Origin: Siphonodentalium dalli
Lineage: Eukaryota; Mollusca; Scaphopoda; Gadilida; Siphonodentaliidae
Length of the DNA stretch: 64,000 nucleotides
Direction of reading: 5' to 3'
Assembly: GCA_032622095.1 (NCBI GenBank)
Contig: CP136067.1
Location: 201,932,181-201,996,180, forward strand
Part shown: piece after piece, positions 30,347 through 40,205 of the stretch
Position numbering within the stretch: the first letter of the stretch is position 1
Layout of the letters: each line of letters opens with the position of its first letter
Notes under the pieces: model-generated
Database searches by the model: none
Told to the model about the DNA's origin: nothing
The model's input: only the letters and a program-made list of their open reading frames with translations
Position numbers and translations under genes: made by a program

Positions 30347-31804
30347 TTAGTCTGAACACTTGGTACATTTATAAGTATCCAAACTTTCTCCCTCTTCAGC
30401 GGTAATGTTAACACAATGTCCATGAAACCAGTCTAAACAGTGGTCACATTGAATCATGAACTTTCCTCTGTATGCCTTTTTACATATGCAGAATATATTT
30501 GTACCTCGGTTGACTGAGACTTCTCCAGTCTTATTGAAGTTCTGCTGGCATTTTACTAACCAAGGTGGTAATACTTTGTCATTGCATAATTTGATTCGAT
30601 CATGATTCACCACCGTTATTGTATTTTTGAATATTACTTTAAAAAGATATGGTGTGAATTTGGCAGAAATGATTCCTGGGCCTTTCCATATCGGTTGCAA
30701 CTTTTTGGTCTTACCTTTGACATTTGCCGTGTCTAACAGATATACCAGGTCGCCCACATTGTATGTGTGCTTAGAGATGTGTACGTCATAATTGCGTTTC
30801 ATTACCGCTTGTGATGTTTTAAGGGTTGATCGTGCAATTTCATGACATGTTTTCATCTCTTTTTCTAGACTGTTTACATACTCTGGGAGCTCTGGTTTTT
30901 GTTGGTCGTTTTTGAAATTGAAAACCAAGTCAGCGGGATGGTTTACCTCGCGACCTAGCATGAGTTTATTTGGGGTAAAACCGGTGTTACGGTTGACTGA
31001 GGATCGCAACGCTCCAGCAAGCTGGGGTACGTACTTGTCCCAGTCTTTCTGGTATTTATCCACGTAACATCGGACGGCATTCATAAGAATACGATTCTGG
31101 CGTTCAATCTGACTGATTGAACTTGGTCGATAGGCTGTGGTGCGGGACTTATGAATTTTGAAAAGTTCACAAATTGCTGTAAACAATTTACTTTCAAAAC
31201 AGGACCCTTGATCTGTGAATACCTGAAATGGGGCTCCAAACCTCGCAAAAAATTCGTTCACTGCTGCGAGTGCCGTGGTTTCTGCTGTTTGGTCTGGAAG
31301 CGGTATACATTCTACCCATTTGGTAAATTGATCAATCATCATGAGAATGTATTTATTCCCTTTATCACTAGTGTGTAATGGTCCTAGAAAATCCAAATGA
31401 ACTCTTTCCATTGGGGCACCTGCATGGTACTTGGTCATATCCCATTTTGAATGTTTTGTTGGTTTTTTAGATTGGTTACATTTAGGACAAGCTGCGACGA
31501 AGGATTCTACGTCTTTAGACATTCCATACCAACAGAAATTCTGCTTTATTCGGGATAAGGTACGTGCAACACCTTGATGGCCAGAAGCGGGTATATCATG
31601 GGCTAATTCCAGTACTTCGGAAGCATATTTACTTGGTATGACCAGAATTGAACCTCCGGATTTCGGGGTTTTATGTAGAAGTCCATTTTTAAAATGGAAC
31701 CTTGACCGGTTTATCCAACAGTGTTTGGCAGAAGGTCCAGTGATGAATAAATCACCTTCACTGGGTTCTTCTCCTGTTTCCAACCAAGTAATAATTATTT
31801 CCAA
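30347..31804 (-). CDS. Ty3/gypsy integrase with C-terminal PHD finger
   Basis: Counting from the TTG at 31804, the HHCC zinc-binding site is His69, His76, Cys106, Cys109. The catalytic triad is Asp138 (LDFLGP), Asp198 (TDQGS) and Glu234 (QIERQN), with 35 residues between the last two (DD35E). The GPY/F-like region (GPGIISAKFTPYLFKV) follows. Residues 439-483 form a C4HC3 PHD finger (C-x-C-x11-C-x2-C-x4-H-x2-C-x15-C-x2-C). PHD fingers commonly read histone H3 tails, so it may steer integration in the way chromodomains do in chromoviruses; that is inference. The frame is open upstream past 31804 and was once continuous with pol. A one-base indel near 31850 now separates them. Confidence 0.9.
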   Translation of the reverse strand: MEIIITWLETGEEPSEGDLFITGPSAKHCWINRSRFHFKNGLLHKTPKSGGSILVIPSKYASEVLELAHDIPASGHQGVARTLSRIKQNFCWYGMSKDVESFVAACPKCNQSKKPTKHSKWDMTKYHAGAPMERVHLDFLGPLHTSDKGNKYILMMIDQFTKWVECIPLPDQTAETTALAAVNEFFARFGAPFQVFTDQGSCFESKLFTAICELFKIHKSRTTAYRPSSISQIERQNRILMNAVRCYVDKYQKDWDKYVPQLAGALRSSVNRNTGFTPNKLMLGREVNHPADLVFNFKNDQQKPELPEYVNSLEKEMKTCHEIARSTLKTSQAVMKRNYDVHISKHTYNVGDLVYLLDTANVKGKTKKLQPIWKGPGIISAKFTPYLFKVIFKNTITVVNHDRIKLCNDKVLPPWLVKCQQNFNKTGEVSVNRGTNIFCICKKAYRGKFMIQCDHCLDWFHGHCVNITAEEGESLDTYKCTKCSD

Positions 31805-31811
31805 GTCGGGG

Positions 31812-33803
31812 TCAGCTCTTTGAGCTTTTCCCCAACTCTTCTGAGCTTCCTAGGCTGGATAGTGCCAAATTATCAGAGGAGGTTAATTGTTGAATTAGCA
31901 CTCCGGGCTGCGTAAGTGCTTTGTTGGCAATTTCAAGTTGGGTATGGGTCCAACCAGTTTCTGGTTCTATCCCACTCCACTTTGAGGTTTTGTATTCCCA
32001 CTGATCAAAATTAGTATGGATATTTATTGTTGATATTGTCGGGCTAGCGTTGTTATTAACTTCTGGATCAAATTCTGACTCGAATTGACACGATCCTTTT
32101 GCTAATGGTACTGCATAATCAACATGTTCTTCAAATTTTGACCAGTTGGTTTGTATTCGGGTACAGTATTTGCATCCCCCACATGGCAAATCCTCAAGTT
32201 TTGTGTCAGCGGTATAACTGTGACACACTGGATGGGGTGATGCAATACGAGATAATGCATCCGCATTGGAATGTTTTATCCCAGGCCTATGCTGTACAGC
32301 CTGTACTACCATATCATACTGGCTGAGTTCCTCGAGCCATCTCGCAATTTGACCCTGAGGCTCTTTGAAGCTGATCAGCCATTTTAATGAATTATGGTCT
32401 GTTCTTAGAATAAATGGCCTTCCCAACAAATAGTGCCTGTACTGGCGTGTGAAACTAACTACTGCTAGCAGCTCCTTTCTAGTCGTACAATACTTTATTT
32501 GTTCTCCGGATAAACCATAATTTCCATAGGCAATAACCTTTTCTTCACCTTGTTGTACTTGAATTAATTCGGCGCCAATTGCAAAATTTGAGGCATCGAC
32601 ATCCAAAACAAAGAGATCAGTCTTGTTGGGGAGGGTTAAGATTGGCGGGTTTATTAAATCCACTTTCAGTTTTTCGGTGAAATCACCAATGTCGAAATCG
32701 CTTTTAGCAAATACATCTTGAAATTCACTTAATACTGATGCTAGTTCCTCAGCTTCATTGTCATTTAGTAGGGTTCTTGATCTGTCGAACAGATCTTTTA
32801 AATGATCGGGCATATTGATTGCGGTTTTGCATATTTTAATTGTGGATGAATGGGAATCATCGGATGAATGGGAATCCTCATCACTGGAACAGTTATTTGT
32901 TCCTTTTCCGAGGTTTTCTTCGATTGTTTTTTCATTTAATTGGTCTTCATCTGCCGGCATGACACGGTCAATTTCAGAGGCTAGTGAAATAATTTCATGT
33001 TTTTTAAGTTTCACACATGCATCATTGACGTTAATTATGCCAACTTTAGGTTTTGTGTGTGCACCATGTACCGTTCTAAAGATTAGCAAGTTATATAAAC
33101 AGTTGGGTTCAATGATGTATTCATCATCTAAAGCGGTTTCTAGATTACATTGCAATAAAACTACTGAGTTTGGTGGAATTGTTGTAGTTTGATTTACAAT
33201 AACTCTAGATATTTTTGGAGTTTCAGTAACAACCTGTTGTATTTTGAAATCCAAATTTGGTTCCAACTGAAGAATGCCTTTGCAGACATCAATTTGGGCA
33301 TGATGTTTTATCAGAAAATCCAAACCTAATAACATTGGGTCTTCAATTGGTCCTACATAAATTTTCTCGGAGAAGTGTTTATCTCCTATTGTTATTTCTA
33401 TTGGCCCTATTAAATGACCTTTGAATTTGGAATTTCTAGCTGCTGTATTAATGGAAATTGTTTTTACAATTTGGGGTGTTGGTCTCAAATTTGAGAATGT
33501 TTCTTCAGAAATTATAGTAATATCTGCAGCGGTATCGATCACTGCTTCTGTACTATAATTGGATATACTGATGGGTGTTCTAATTGCAGATAATGATTTT
33601 ATTCTATTAATTGTGAGAATGGTTTCATCCTCTTCTGGTACCAAATAACTTTTATCATCGGAACTTGTTTTCTGCGATTTAACATTGCTGTTTTTCACAA
33701 ATTTTGGTAAAGTATCGTCAGATAAGTTATTGTTGTTAATGGTTTGATCATTATCCTTTGTGATATCTGTAATGAAGTCATTTTGCCTATCCGGGCTACC
33801 CAT
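31812..33803 (-). CDS. Pol: aspartic protease and RNase H, RT core deleted
   Basis: The ORF has 663 codons. The protease active site is D-T-A-A-D (Asp90), a variant of the usual DTG/DSG. Residues 330-375 match the linker that normally precedes the RT. At about residue 376 (plus-strand 32675) the sequence jumps to the end of the RT connection region and then RNase H (V-L-D-V-D-A-S with Asp403, R-K-E-L-L, R-T-D-H-N-S, N-A-D-A-L-S-R). The RT fingers and palm, including Y-x-D-D, are absent with the frame kept; roughly 300 residues are lost. Start and gag stop overlap as TGATG, suggesting coupled reinitiation. The C-terminal about 15 residues are out of frame relative to the integrase that follows. 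Confidence 0.88.
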   Translation of the reverse strand: MGSPDRQNDFITDITKDNDQTINNNNLSDDTLPKFVKNSNVKSQKTSSDDKSYLVPEEDETILTINRIKSLSAIRTPISISNYSTEAVIDTAADITIISEETFSNLRPTPQIVKTISINTAARNSKFKGHLIGPIEITIGDKHFSEKIYVGPIEDPMLLGLDFLIKHHAQIDVCKGILQLEPNLDFKIQQVVTETPKISRVIVNQTTTIPPNSVVLLQCNLETALDDEYIIEPNCLYNLLIFRTVHGAHTKPKVGIINVNDACVKLKKHEIISLASEIDRVMPADEDQLNEKTIEENLGKGTNNCSSDEDSHSSDDSHSSTIKICKTAINMPDHLKDLFDRSRTLLNDNEAEELASVLSEFQDVFAKSDFDIGDFTEKLKVDLINPPILTLPNKTDLFVLDVDASNFAIGAELIQVQQGEEKVIAYGNYGLSGEQIKYCTTRKELLAVVSFTRQYRHYLLGRPFILRTDHNSLKWLISFKEPQGQIARWLEELSQYDMVVQAVQHRPGIKHSNADALSRIASPHPVCHSYTADTKLEDLPCGGCKYCTRIQTNWSKFEEHVDYAVPLAKGSCQFESEFDPEVNNNASPTISTINIHTNFDQWEYKTSKWSGIEPETGWTHTQLEIANKALTQPGVLIQQLTSSDNLALSSLGSSEELGKSSKS

Positions 33804-36409
33804 CAGACTTCTTGATCGGACCCCTTGTTTAAATTAAAGGATACCCCTTTTCGGTCCGAACTTGACTTGTTTTTGGAATTATTTGAGGGACAATCTCTCA
33901 TAAAATGGCCATAACCTTGACATTGGAAACAGCGAGAGTTGCTGCCCCTTGATGGTGATGGAGATCGGTCCGCATAAGGCGGTTTGCTCTCCTTTTGTTC
34001 CCTTTTGGGCGTAATTTCTAATTTTTCGGAAATTTTGCCCAAAGTTTCCACTAACGACCCAATCTGGTCTTCCATGAAGTACATCCTAGATTTTAATGAG
34101 TGTACCTCAGTGGACATGGGCTTGTACGGTGAAGGTGAGCGCGAATTATCACTATTACCTTCTTTTGTATTTTGGGAAAATCTTGGCTTAAATTCCCTTC
34201 TTCCATAGTTTGGTTTATTTTGCCAATTTCTTCGATCATCTCTTCGAAATGATCGTGACCTATTGATTTGGCAGACAGTTGATGATGTGTCATCATCTTC
34301 GGAGTCTGACGACAATACGGTTTGGCGTACCTCACGTCGGGTCTTTGTTGACCCATATATTGCCTGGTGAGTGTATTGGTGCCAACGGATTTGATTGATG
34401 GCGCTTTCTACACTACGAGGCTTCTTATTGGCAACAAATTGACCTGCTTCTCTGTCATTACATCCTTGACAGATGCGCATGATCGCTTGTTGCAATGTGA
34501 ATTCTTGGGGCAAGTTCTGAAAAGCTCTTGTGGCTAGAGTCAAAGCGGTATCTGCCCAATCTTCTAAAGATTGACTGGGATCCTGCTTTGATTGGACAAA
34601 TTCCAACTGCACAGTCTCTGGTAGATCATGAAAACCAAAGCGATTTTCTAAGGCTACCATGGTTTCGGCAAAGGTTGCGTCGGGATTTTGATCCATTAAC
34701 AGGGTGTAATATTCGCTGGCTTTGCCTTTTAGGAACCAGCATAGTGCATTCATGCTTTCAACCTCATTCCATTGCTCGACATTTGCAAAGTTCATGAACT
34801 TGAGTCGGAATGATTTCCAATCATCATTGCCTTCAAATGTAATGTGTTTTGGGGTGTATGGTTTACGCCTCTCGCCCCTATTGGGATTGTTCTGATGAGC
34901 CTGTACTGGCTGCGGGTTATACATTTGTGGCTGTTGAAATGGTTGCGGTTGTTGAAATTGTTGCGGTTGTTGAAATTGTTGCGGTTGTTGAATTGGTTGT
35001 GCTTGTTGAATTGGTTGCGCTTGTTGAATTGGTTGAAATGGTTGTTGTGGTTGCATTTGTTGTGGTTGCATTTGTTGTGGTTGCATTTGTTGTGGTTGTT
35101 GCATTTGATTAGGTTGTTGCAATTGTTGTTGTTGAGGCTGTGGTTGAAATTGTTGTTGTGGTTGAAATGGTTGTTGTTGTTGTAATTGTTGTTGTTGTGG
35201 TTGTGGTTGAAGTTGTTGTTGTTGTGGTTGTGGTTGAAGTTGTTGTGGTTGTGGTTGAAGTTGTTGTTGTTGTTGTTGTGGTTGAAGTTGTTGTTGTTGT
35301 TGTGGTTGAAGTTGTTGTTGTTGAAGTTGTTGTTGTTGAAGTTGTTGTTGTTGAAGTTGTTGTTGTTGATATTGTATACCTGGGGTTATCAACGTTTGGT
35401 TACCATTGGCTGACACCGGCGGTAAACCTTTTGTTGTTGAACCCGTGCTATACAATGTTTGTGTTGGTTGCGAATAACCTTGACCCACTGACATCATATT
35501 TTGATTGTGTTGCACACTTTGACGACCTTGTTTCCAATCAAAATGTGGTGGTGGCTTATTCAAATTTGGCATGTTCGCCACATATTGTGTTTGTGCCTGA
35601 CTGTTCATACTAGTGGGTGGTTGTGAAATTGGTGGATTGTATGTCGACACTGTTTGCGGCTGTTGTATTGGCGCTTTGTGTGGCAAAATGTGCTTTCGTC
35701 TATTGGCCGGTGCAGTATTTTGCACCTTCGGTGGAGTCTTACTATTAGTATTACCAAAAGTGAATGTTGGCTTACTAGTCGACGTATTTGGCAACTGAAA
35801 AGTTGTTGGAAATGGCTGTGACGTTACTGGTAGTGTACTGTACTGTACTGCACCAATATTATTGTAACTTTTAGACATTGTCCAACTTTGGTTACTAACA
35901 TTTACTGGCATTGCTTGCGCTGTGCCAGTACTGTAAGCGCTAGTGATCGCATTTTGTGATGTCATGGTTGTGATGACTGATGTCCTAGGTGGTGTTGTTG
36001 TTACTGCGCTCATGGGAAATGTCGCAGTGTAACTTACACTTGGTGGCGTCACTATTCTTGTGCTCATGACTGGTAAACCGGTTGTGTTTACCAAAGTTGT
36101 CTTTGGTATCACTCCCTTACCTGTCGCGTGATTACCTGTTGCAGTATTTGCAGCTTTTGTAATAGAATATACAGACTCATTATCACTATCTGAGTCCATC
36201 CCTGGTAAATCACCCAACCATTTGTGTCGTTGTGGTGTACCGGTGTTGCTATGACTTGGTGTCTTGGGCTGGTAATGTTCAACCCTTCTATTGTAATTCC
36301 CTATACATTGAGGTGATATGGGCTGGTATTTTTCAACCCTTATATCTTGACCATATTTCATGTTCTCATCATAAGTAATACCGGTATATGAATCTGCTGA
36401 CCTATTCAT
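33803..36409 (-). CDS. Gag polyprotein with long glutamine-rich tract and CCHC zinc knuckle
   Basis: The ORF has 868 codons. Residues 1-345 are Thr/Ser/Pro-rich and low-complexity. About residues 346-500 are almost pure Gln with Pro, Leu and Phe, encoded by an imperfect TTG/CAA repeat. A capsid-like retrotransposon Gag domain spans about 515-720 (ITFEGNDDWKSFRLKF onward). A CCHC knuckle, C-F-Q-C-Q-G-Y-G-H-F-M-R-D-C, is at about 825-838. The length and Q-rich insert exceed typical gypsy Gag. The stop overlaps the pol start (TGATG). The long hydrophobic open frames on the opposite strand (34844-35613) are shadows of the Gln tract. Confidence 0.85.
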   Translation of the reverse strand: MNRSADSYTGITYDENMKYGQDIRVEKYQPISPQCIGNYNRRVEHYQPKTPSHSNTGTPQRHKWLGDLPGMDSDSDNESVYSITKAANTATGNHATGKGVIPKTTLVNTTGLPVMSTRIVTPPSVSYTATFPMSAVTTTPPRTSVITTMTSQNAITSAYSTGTAQAMPVNVSNQSWTMSKSYNNIGAVQYSTLPVTSQPFPTTFQLPNTSTSKPTFTFGNTNSKTPPKVQNTAPANRRKHILPHKAPIQQPQTVSTYNPPISQPPTSMNSQAQTQYVANMPNLNKPPPHFDWKQGRQSVQHNQNMMSVGQGYSQPTQTLYSTGSTTKGLPPVSANGNQTLITPGIQYQQQQLQQQQLQQQQLQQQQLQPQQQQQLQPQQQQQQLQPQPQQLQPQPQQQQLQPQPQQQQLQQQQPFQPQQQFQPQPQQQQLQQPNQMQQPQQMQPQQMQPQQMQPQQPFQPIQQAQPIQQAQPIQQPQQFQQPQQFQQPQPFQQPQMYNPQPVQAHQNNPNRGERRKPYTPKHITFEGNDDWKSFRLKFMNFANVEQWNEVESMNALCWFLKGKASEYYTLLMDQNPDATFAETMVALENRFGFHDLPETVQLEFVQSKQDPSQSLEDWADTALTLATRAFQNLPQEFTLQQAIMRICQGCNDREAGQFVANKKPRSVESAINQIRWHQYTHQAIYGSTKTRREVRQTVLSSDSEDDDTSSTVCQINRSRSFRRDDRRNWQNKPNYGRREFKPRFSQNTKEGNSDNSRSPSPYKPMSTEVHSLKSRMYFMEDQIGSLVETLGKISEKLEITPKREQKESKPPYADRSPSPSRGSNSRCFQCQGYGHFMRDCPSNNSKNKSSSDRKGVSFNLNKGSDQEV
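34918..35372 (-). repeat. Imperfect CAA/CAG-type repeat coding the Gln tract of Gag
   Basis: On the plus strand this is a run of TTG/TTGTTG with interspersed GTTGAAA and GTGGTT, so the minus strand encodes Gln with Pro, Leu and Phe. Unit patterns such as QQQLQ, QPQ and QQPQQFQ indicate repeated expansion. It is likely unstable in length. Confidence 0.85.
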
Positions 36410-36428
36410 ACCCGTGTTAACTAGATTT

Positions 36429-36757
36429 TCAGGAGAAATGTATCCCGCACCGAAAAGTTGTTGTGGGTGGGAATGTCGGTGAAGGTACTAATGGAATTGG
36501 TGATCTCATCACATTTGGAATGGGATTCTGTGTCACCATGTCATTGTTGATGGAATTATCAACATATATTGGCTTTGGTGGTACCGAGAAATCAATCACT
36601 GCCATTTGATCCCTTGACCCTCTAAAAAATGGAATCATAAACAAATCTTCCTTTGAAAGAAAGCTGATAGCCTTTCGTCTTTCAATAATGGACTCTGCCA
36701 CTTTGGGTCCGACACCGGGAATTCTTGCAAATCATAAAAATTTGCTGTGTTTACATT
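36429..36757 (-). pseudogene. Helix-hairpin-helix (ComEA-like) ORF upstream of gag, 3' part
   Basis: The open frame contains I-P-G-V-G-P-K-V-A-E-S-I-I-E-R-R, a classical helix-hairpin-helix DNA-binding motif with the G-V-G hairpin, followed by a second helix region (L-S-K-E-D-L-F-M-I-P). Such paired HhH motifs occur in ComEA-type non-specific DNA-binding domains. The start of this ORF lies about 3.4 kb away (ATG at 40227-40229, minus) on the other side of a MULE-like insertion; when the insertion is ignored the reading frame is off by one base just before the hairpin. It ends 20 bp before the gag ATG in another frame. It may have been an N-terminal Gag domain or a separate leader protein. Confidence 0.6.
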
Positions 36758-37358
36758 GGGTACCTCAAAACAGTGCGCGGAACTGCGCAGAAGTGCGCGG
36801 TACAAACATAACAGTTATTATGCACGGGGAGTTGATTTAAAACATGTATATTAATGAAATATAGTAGTAGAAGGTCTTCAGTTACGAATTTGCAAGGTCA
36901 TTTTACCGTTTTATTAGAGTGGTAGAATCTACCGCGCAGTGTTTCGAGAAAAGCTTACTGCGCTATATATCTTCCGCGCATTGTTTCGAGAAAAGCTTAC
37001 TGCGCAGTTGTTTCCAGAAAACTTACTGCGCGGTATCGGATTAATATAGCCATAGTTACGTGATAAGTTAGATATTATAAAACAATTTTTTTTAAACTCC
37101 CATCAGCTTTTATTCGGGCTTTGAACCGGCAGACTAAAAAAGTCAGGTAGTTGACTTTCGTAGCGAACATATTATTTTTAGCAGCATTGGCCAAAATGAA
37201 ATTACCGGAGCCATATATGGCAAATCTTATCTCTCTCTGTTGATCAGTTATTATGTCAAGAAGTCTGTCCGTCAAAATCAGGTAACTTCAATATTTTCCA
37301 ATCAGTCTCTATTTTGATCACATTGTTTAAACTTTTACAGTTATTATTTGTAGGCTCT

Positions 37359-37361
<3 letters not shown>

Positions 37362-37392
<31 letters not shown>
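37362..37392. repeat. Poly-C tract
   Basis: About 31 consecutive C residues lie inside the MULE-like element. Similar homopolymer G/C runs occur at 11622, 19100-19300, 43787 and 63412. Confidence 0.9.
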
Positions 37393-38044
37393 TGCCCTTG
37401 GATGCTTCCGGCGCCCTGAATATATTATATATTATGTATATATTGGTCCCTGGTCCAATGGCGAGGAATAATGTTTGGAATTAATTTGTGCTGGCAATTA
37501 AGAATACTTTTTTCCTTTAATTTTGGAATAAGAGTTGATCTGAAATAGCTATTAGGCCATAAATGTTCAACAGATCAGTTTCGATTTCCTCATATGTTAC
37601 CAAATTATTTATTGTTAAAATTCCGTTCGACGTGGAAAATAACCGACCAACGATTTTGGTTAGGTGCTTTTTAAATTTAAGGCGTGAGTCTAGAGTGAAT
37701 CCCAGGAAAGTGGATTCATTAGATTGCGTGATATGTGCATGTGTGTCTCTTTCTGACATTTCGTCATTTATTTTTACTTGTATAGTTCTGTGTGTGAGAA
37801 ATGGTGATAGGGGTGTAACCATTTTAGGGGAGGTCTGTTGTCATTCTTAATTTATACCTAATTTATGCCCTCTTTACCGCTCCGGTAAGCCCTTTGGAAA
37901 TTATTGAAAAAGTTGGTACCCTCGAGATGGAATTTGATTCTGCTGCTGATTACTCGTTCGAAAAGTTTACCCGTACATTGTATAGGCTAATTAGTCTATA
38001 GTTTGTGGGTATTGTATATGGTCTTTCCCAGGCTTAGGCATCAT

Positions 38045-39487
38045 GCAGGGTTTCTGTTAGTACGGCTCAGCGTCCGTAGGACGGCCTCATTCCTCTCGCA
38101 TATTATCTGTTTGGTTCATACATATACCAAATGTCAGTCGCAATGTCGTAAACAAATCCGGTTACAACGGGAGTTCGGGTGTTAAATAGAATACTGGTGA
38201 AAAAGCGGGTCAAATAGCGACGTTAGATACAGCGTAATGCATGTCGCGGTAACATCAAAAAATGTCGGACTGCTGAATATGCATATTTTTGTGTACGGGA
38301 TGAAACTACTCATGCTCGAAAATCCCGTGATATCGTAGGATTACATAATTTGATCAAAGAACGCCGAATTTCTTAGTCGGGACATTTTTATGCACGGGAT
38401 TTTCATGAATGAAACTGCTCCTCTCCGAGATCCCGTGCTATCGCACGGTGGTACATAATAAATGGGTCCCCCTGCAGAGTCCATGAGGTATAGAACGGAG
38501 TTTTAGCCAACGTGTTATAAAATATAATTTGGCGGGAGATGTGAACACGTGCGTCGTTGATTGTGCTTGGGGACAACGCAACTATTATTTACCGTCCTTT
38601 GACATTATCTCCATATTGGGGAGGGGGTATGTGTTTGTCTTTATCACCCATGTATGTAATATGGTTCAAATGAATGGTGTTGTTAACTTGTCACTATGAA
38701 TTCCCACTATAAAGACTGATTTCGGGACAGGTTCCGTTTTACTGTGAAATAAATCACGTTGGGATTTTGTTGACTATGCGCATAATAAGCAATTGCGGTC
38801 GTCAGTTTATGGACTAATATATAGAGATTAGTGAACAAGCTACGCGTTCCGAGTGAAAGATGTCCCTACCCACAGGTATTAGGCACAATTTTGTTTTTAA
38901 ATTTAATAAAAATCTCTTTTTATTAAATTTTTTTGGTGCCAAATATATACCTGTGTCGCTACCATTCGTATTTTGCCGCTATAAATAGCTCCTGCAGTAT
39001 GACGTCACAGCGCACAAATAGTTTTACGATTGACAGCGTATATCATGTCAGTTTCATTTTCACAGAAGCTGCTTGCAATTCTAGGAAATACTTTATTCAA
39101 TTCTCCTTGCTATCTATTATTGGTCAATGCATAGATGTTTTGTAGTGTTTAGATTCATCGGAATCTTATTGTATAAATTTGTAAACAATAACTAGTAGCT
39201 TGTTCATTTATATATAATCTTCAATCAGACGGCAGTCTTATGTGCGTAATTAGTTGATTGATTATCTGGATACCATCAACAGAATTAATGCACCCATGGA
39301 AATGATTGACTTGCGTAATATATACGTAGCTTTGGTTGCTTTGTGAGACTCTTAGGTGTAAGGAAATTGCTACTTTTCAGTGTCAAATAACAAAATTTTC
39401 GCCCGACGGGACGAACCATGGTCGTCCCGTCGCGTTATGTGTTTCCCCAATACGGACTCATTAATTTTCCCCTCGCGGAAACCCTGC
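38045..39487. mobile_element. 1.44 kb TIR element nested in the LINE (5-bp TSD ATCAT)
   Basis: The element begins GCAGGGTTTC (38045) and ends with the complement GAAACCCTGC (39487). ATCAT occurs directly on both sides (38040-38044, 39488-39492), and removing the insert rejoins the LINE reading frame. Inside are two diverged copies of a CCCGTG-TAT-CG-type block (about 38295-38360 and 38392-38460) and a long hairpin. No transposase. A 5-bp TSD would fit a few superfamilies, for example Transib; not assigned. Confidence 0.72.
38871..38955. other. Stable 85-nt hairpin
   Basis: CACAGGTAT (38871) pairs with ATACCTGTG (ending 38955), GGCAC with GTGCC, and AAATTTAATAAAAA with TTTTTATTAAATTT around a TCTC loop. 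Outer arms TTAGTGAACAAGCTAC (about 38828) and GTAGCTTGTTCA (about 39196) suggest it is the centre of a small MITE. A microRNA-type precursor shape is also possible. Confidence 0.55.
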
Positions 39488-40205
39488 ATCATGGTTACTA
39501 TTGCATTTTGTCATATTTTGGGATAGTAGCCAAGCCTCATGCATTTATTATACAGGTTTGTGAGTCTGTTAAATAGGGTGTCAGGGGTTTGCCTAAGTAT
39601 TCCGTATGTGATTTCGTCATCCCTAGGGGTTTGTTGGGTTTGCCTCTTTTGAGTTTTTGCCAGTGTCTCACCTCCTGGTTAGTGCCACACGGGTACAACA
39701 CTGATGAAGACATTGTTGAAGACATTGATTGTATCAGATCGAAGATCGAATGAAATTGTCAGCGTTGACTTCATACTTACACCCTGCAGATTTAATCACC
39801 GATGGTTGTGTTGTTTCAACATTTTAACTTCTCATATTTTCTACAATGACATGCAGTAATTAAGCTGTCACCTCTAATCAGTCTACCGCTATACTACTAC
39901 TAATTAAAACGTGTAAGTGTGGTCCCTAATCCGAAACCACGACTCAGCTTCAAACAATGCGCGGAAGATATCGCGCAGTAAGCTTTTCACGAAACAGTGC
40001 GCGGTAGATTCTACCACTCACTATCTCTCTCCAATACGAGTTAAAACATTAAAATAACCTTACAAATTCGCAACCGAAGACTGTCTACTACTATAGTTCA
40101 TGTTTTAATTCAACCCCCACCTGCCCCTGTGCATAATAACTGTTTTATTTGTACCGCGCACTTCCGCGTAGTTCTGCGCACTGTTTCGAGGTGCCGGTTT
40201 ACATT

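Larger units (their letters stand above)
37517..39690 (-). pseudogene. Decayed LINE reverse transcriptase, split by an insertion
   Basis: Read on the minus strand, three blocks occur in order. About 39675-39490 resembles the segment before RT motif 1 (D-D-E-I-T-Y-G-I-L...W/-Q-N-A-I-V-T-M). About 38040-37868 has K-P-G-K-D and then G-K-L-F-E-R-V-I-S-S-R, as in LINE RT motif 1. About 37822-37517 has the F-L-G-F-T-L-D-S-R-L-K-F block and thumb sequence. The palm with its YxDD box is missing between the last two blocks, and stops and frameshifts are present. The first and second blocks are separated by a TIR element (38045-39487) inserted into the coding frame. Confidence 0.65.
36758..40196. mobile_element. 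MULE-like element with ~250-bp TIRs and 9-bp TSD
   Basis: GTTTACATT flanks both ends (36749-36757, 40197-40205). Long, diverged terminal inverted repeats (about 36758-37030 and 39950-40196) begin GGGTACCTCAAAACAG on the left and CGGCACCTCGAAACAG on the right strand. They contain repeated TGCGCGG/TACTGCGC motifs. A 9-bp duplication and long TIRs are typical of Mutator-like elements, but no MURA transposase is present. The interior holds a LINE remnant and another element. The insertion lies inside the HhH ORF of the gypsy element. Confidence 0.82.

Noticed and set aside
34844-35613. Val/Leu-rich plus-strand open frames as membrane proteins
   Set aside because: They are antisense of the Gag glutamine tract (TTG/GTT repeats).
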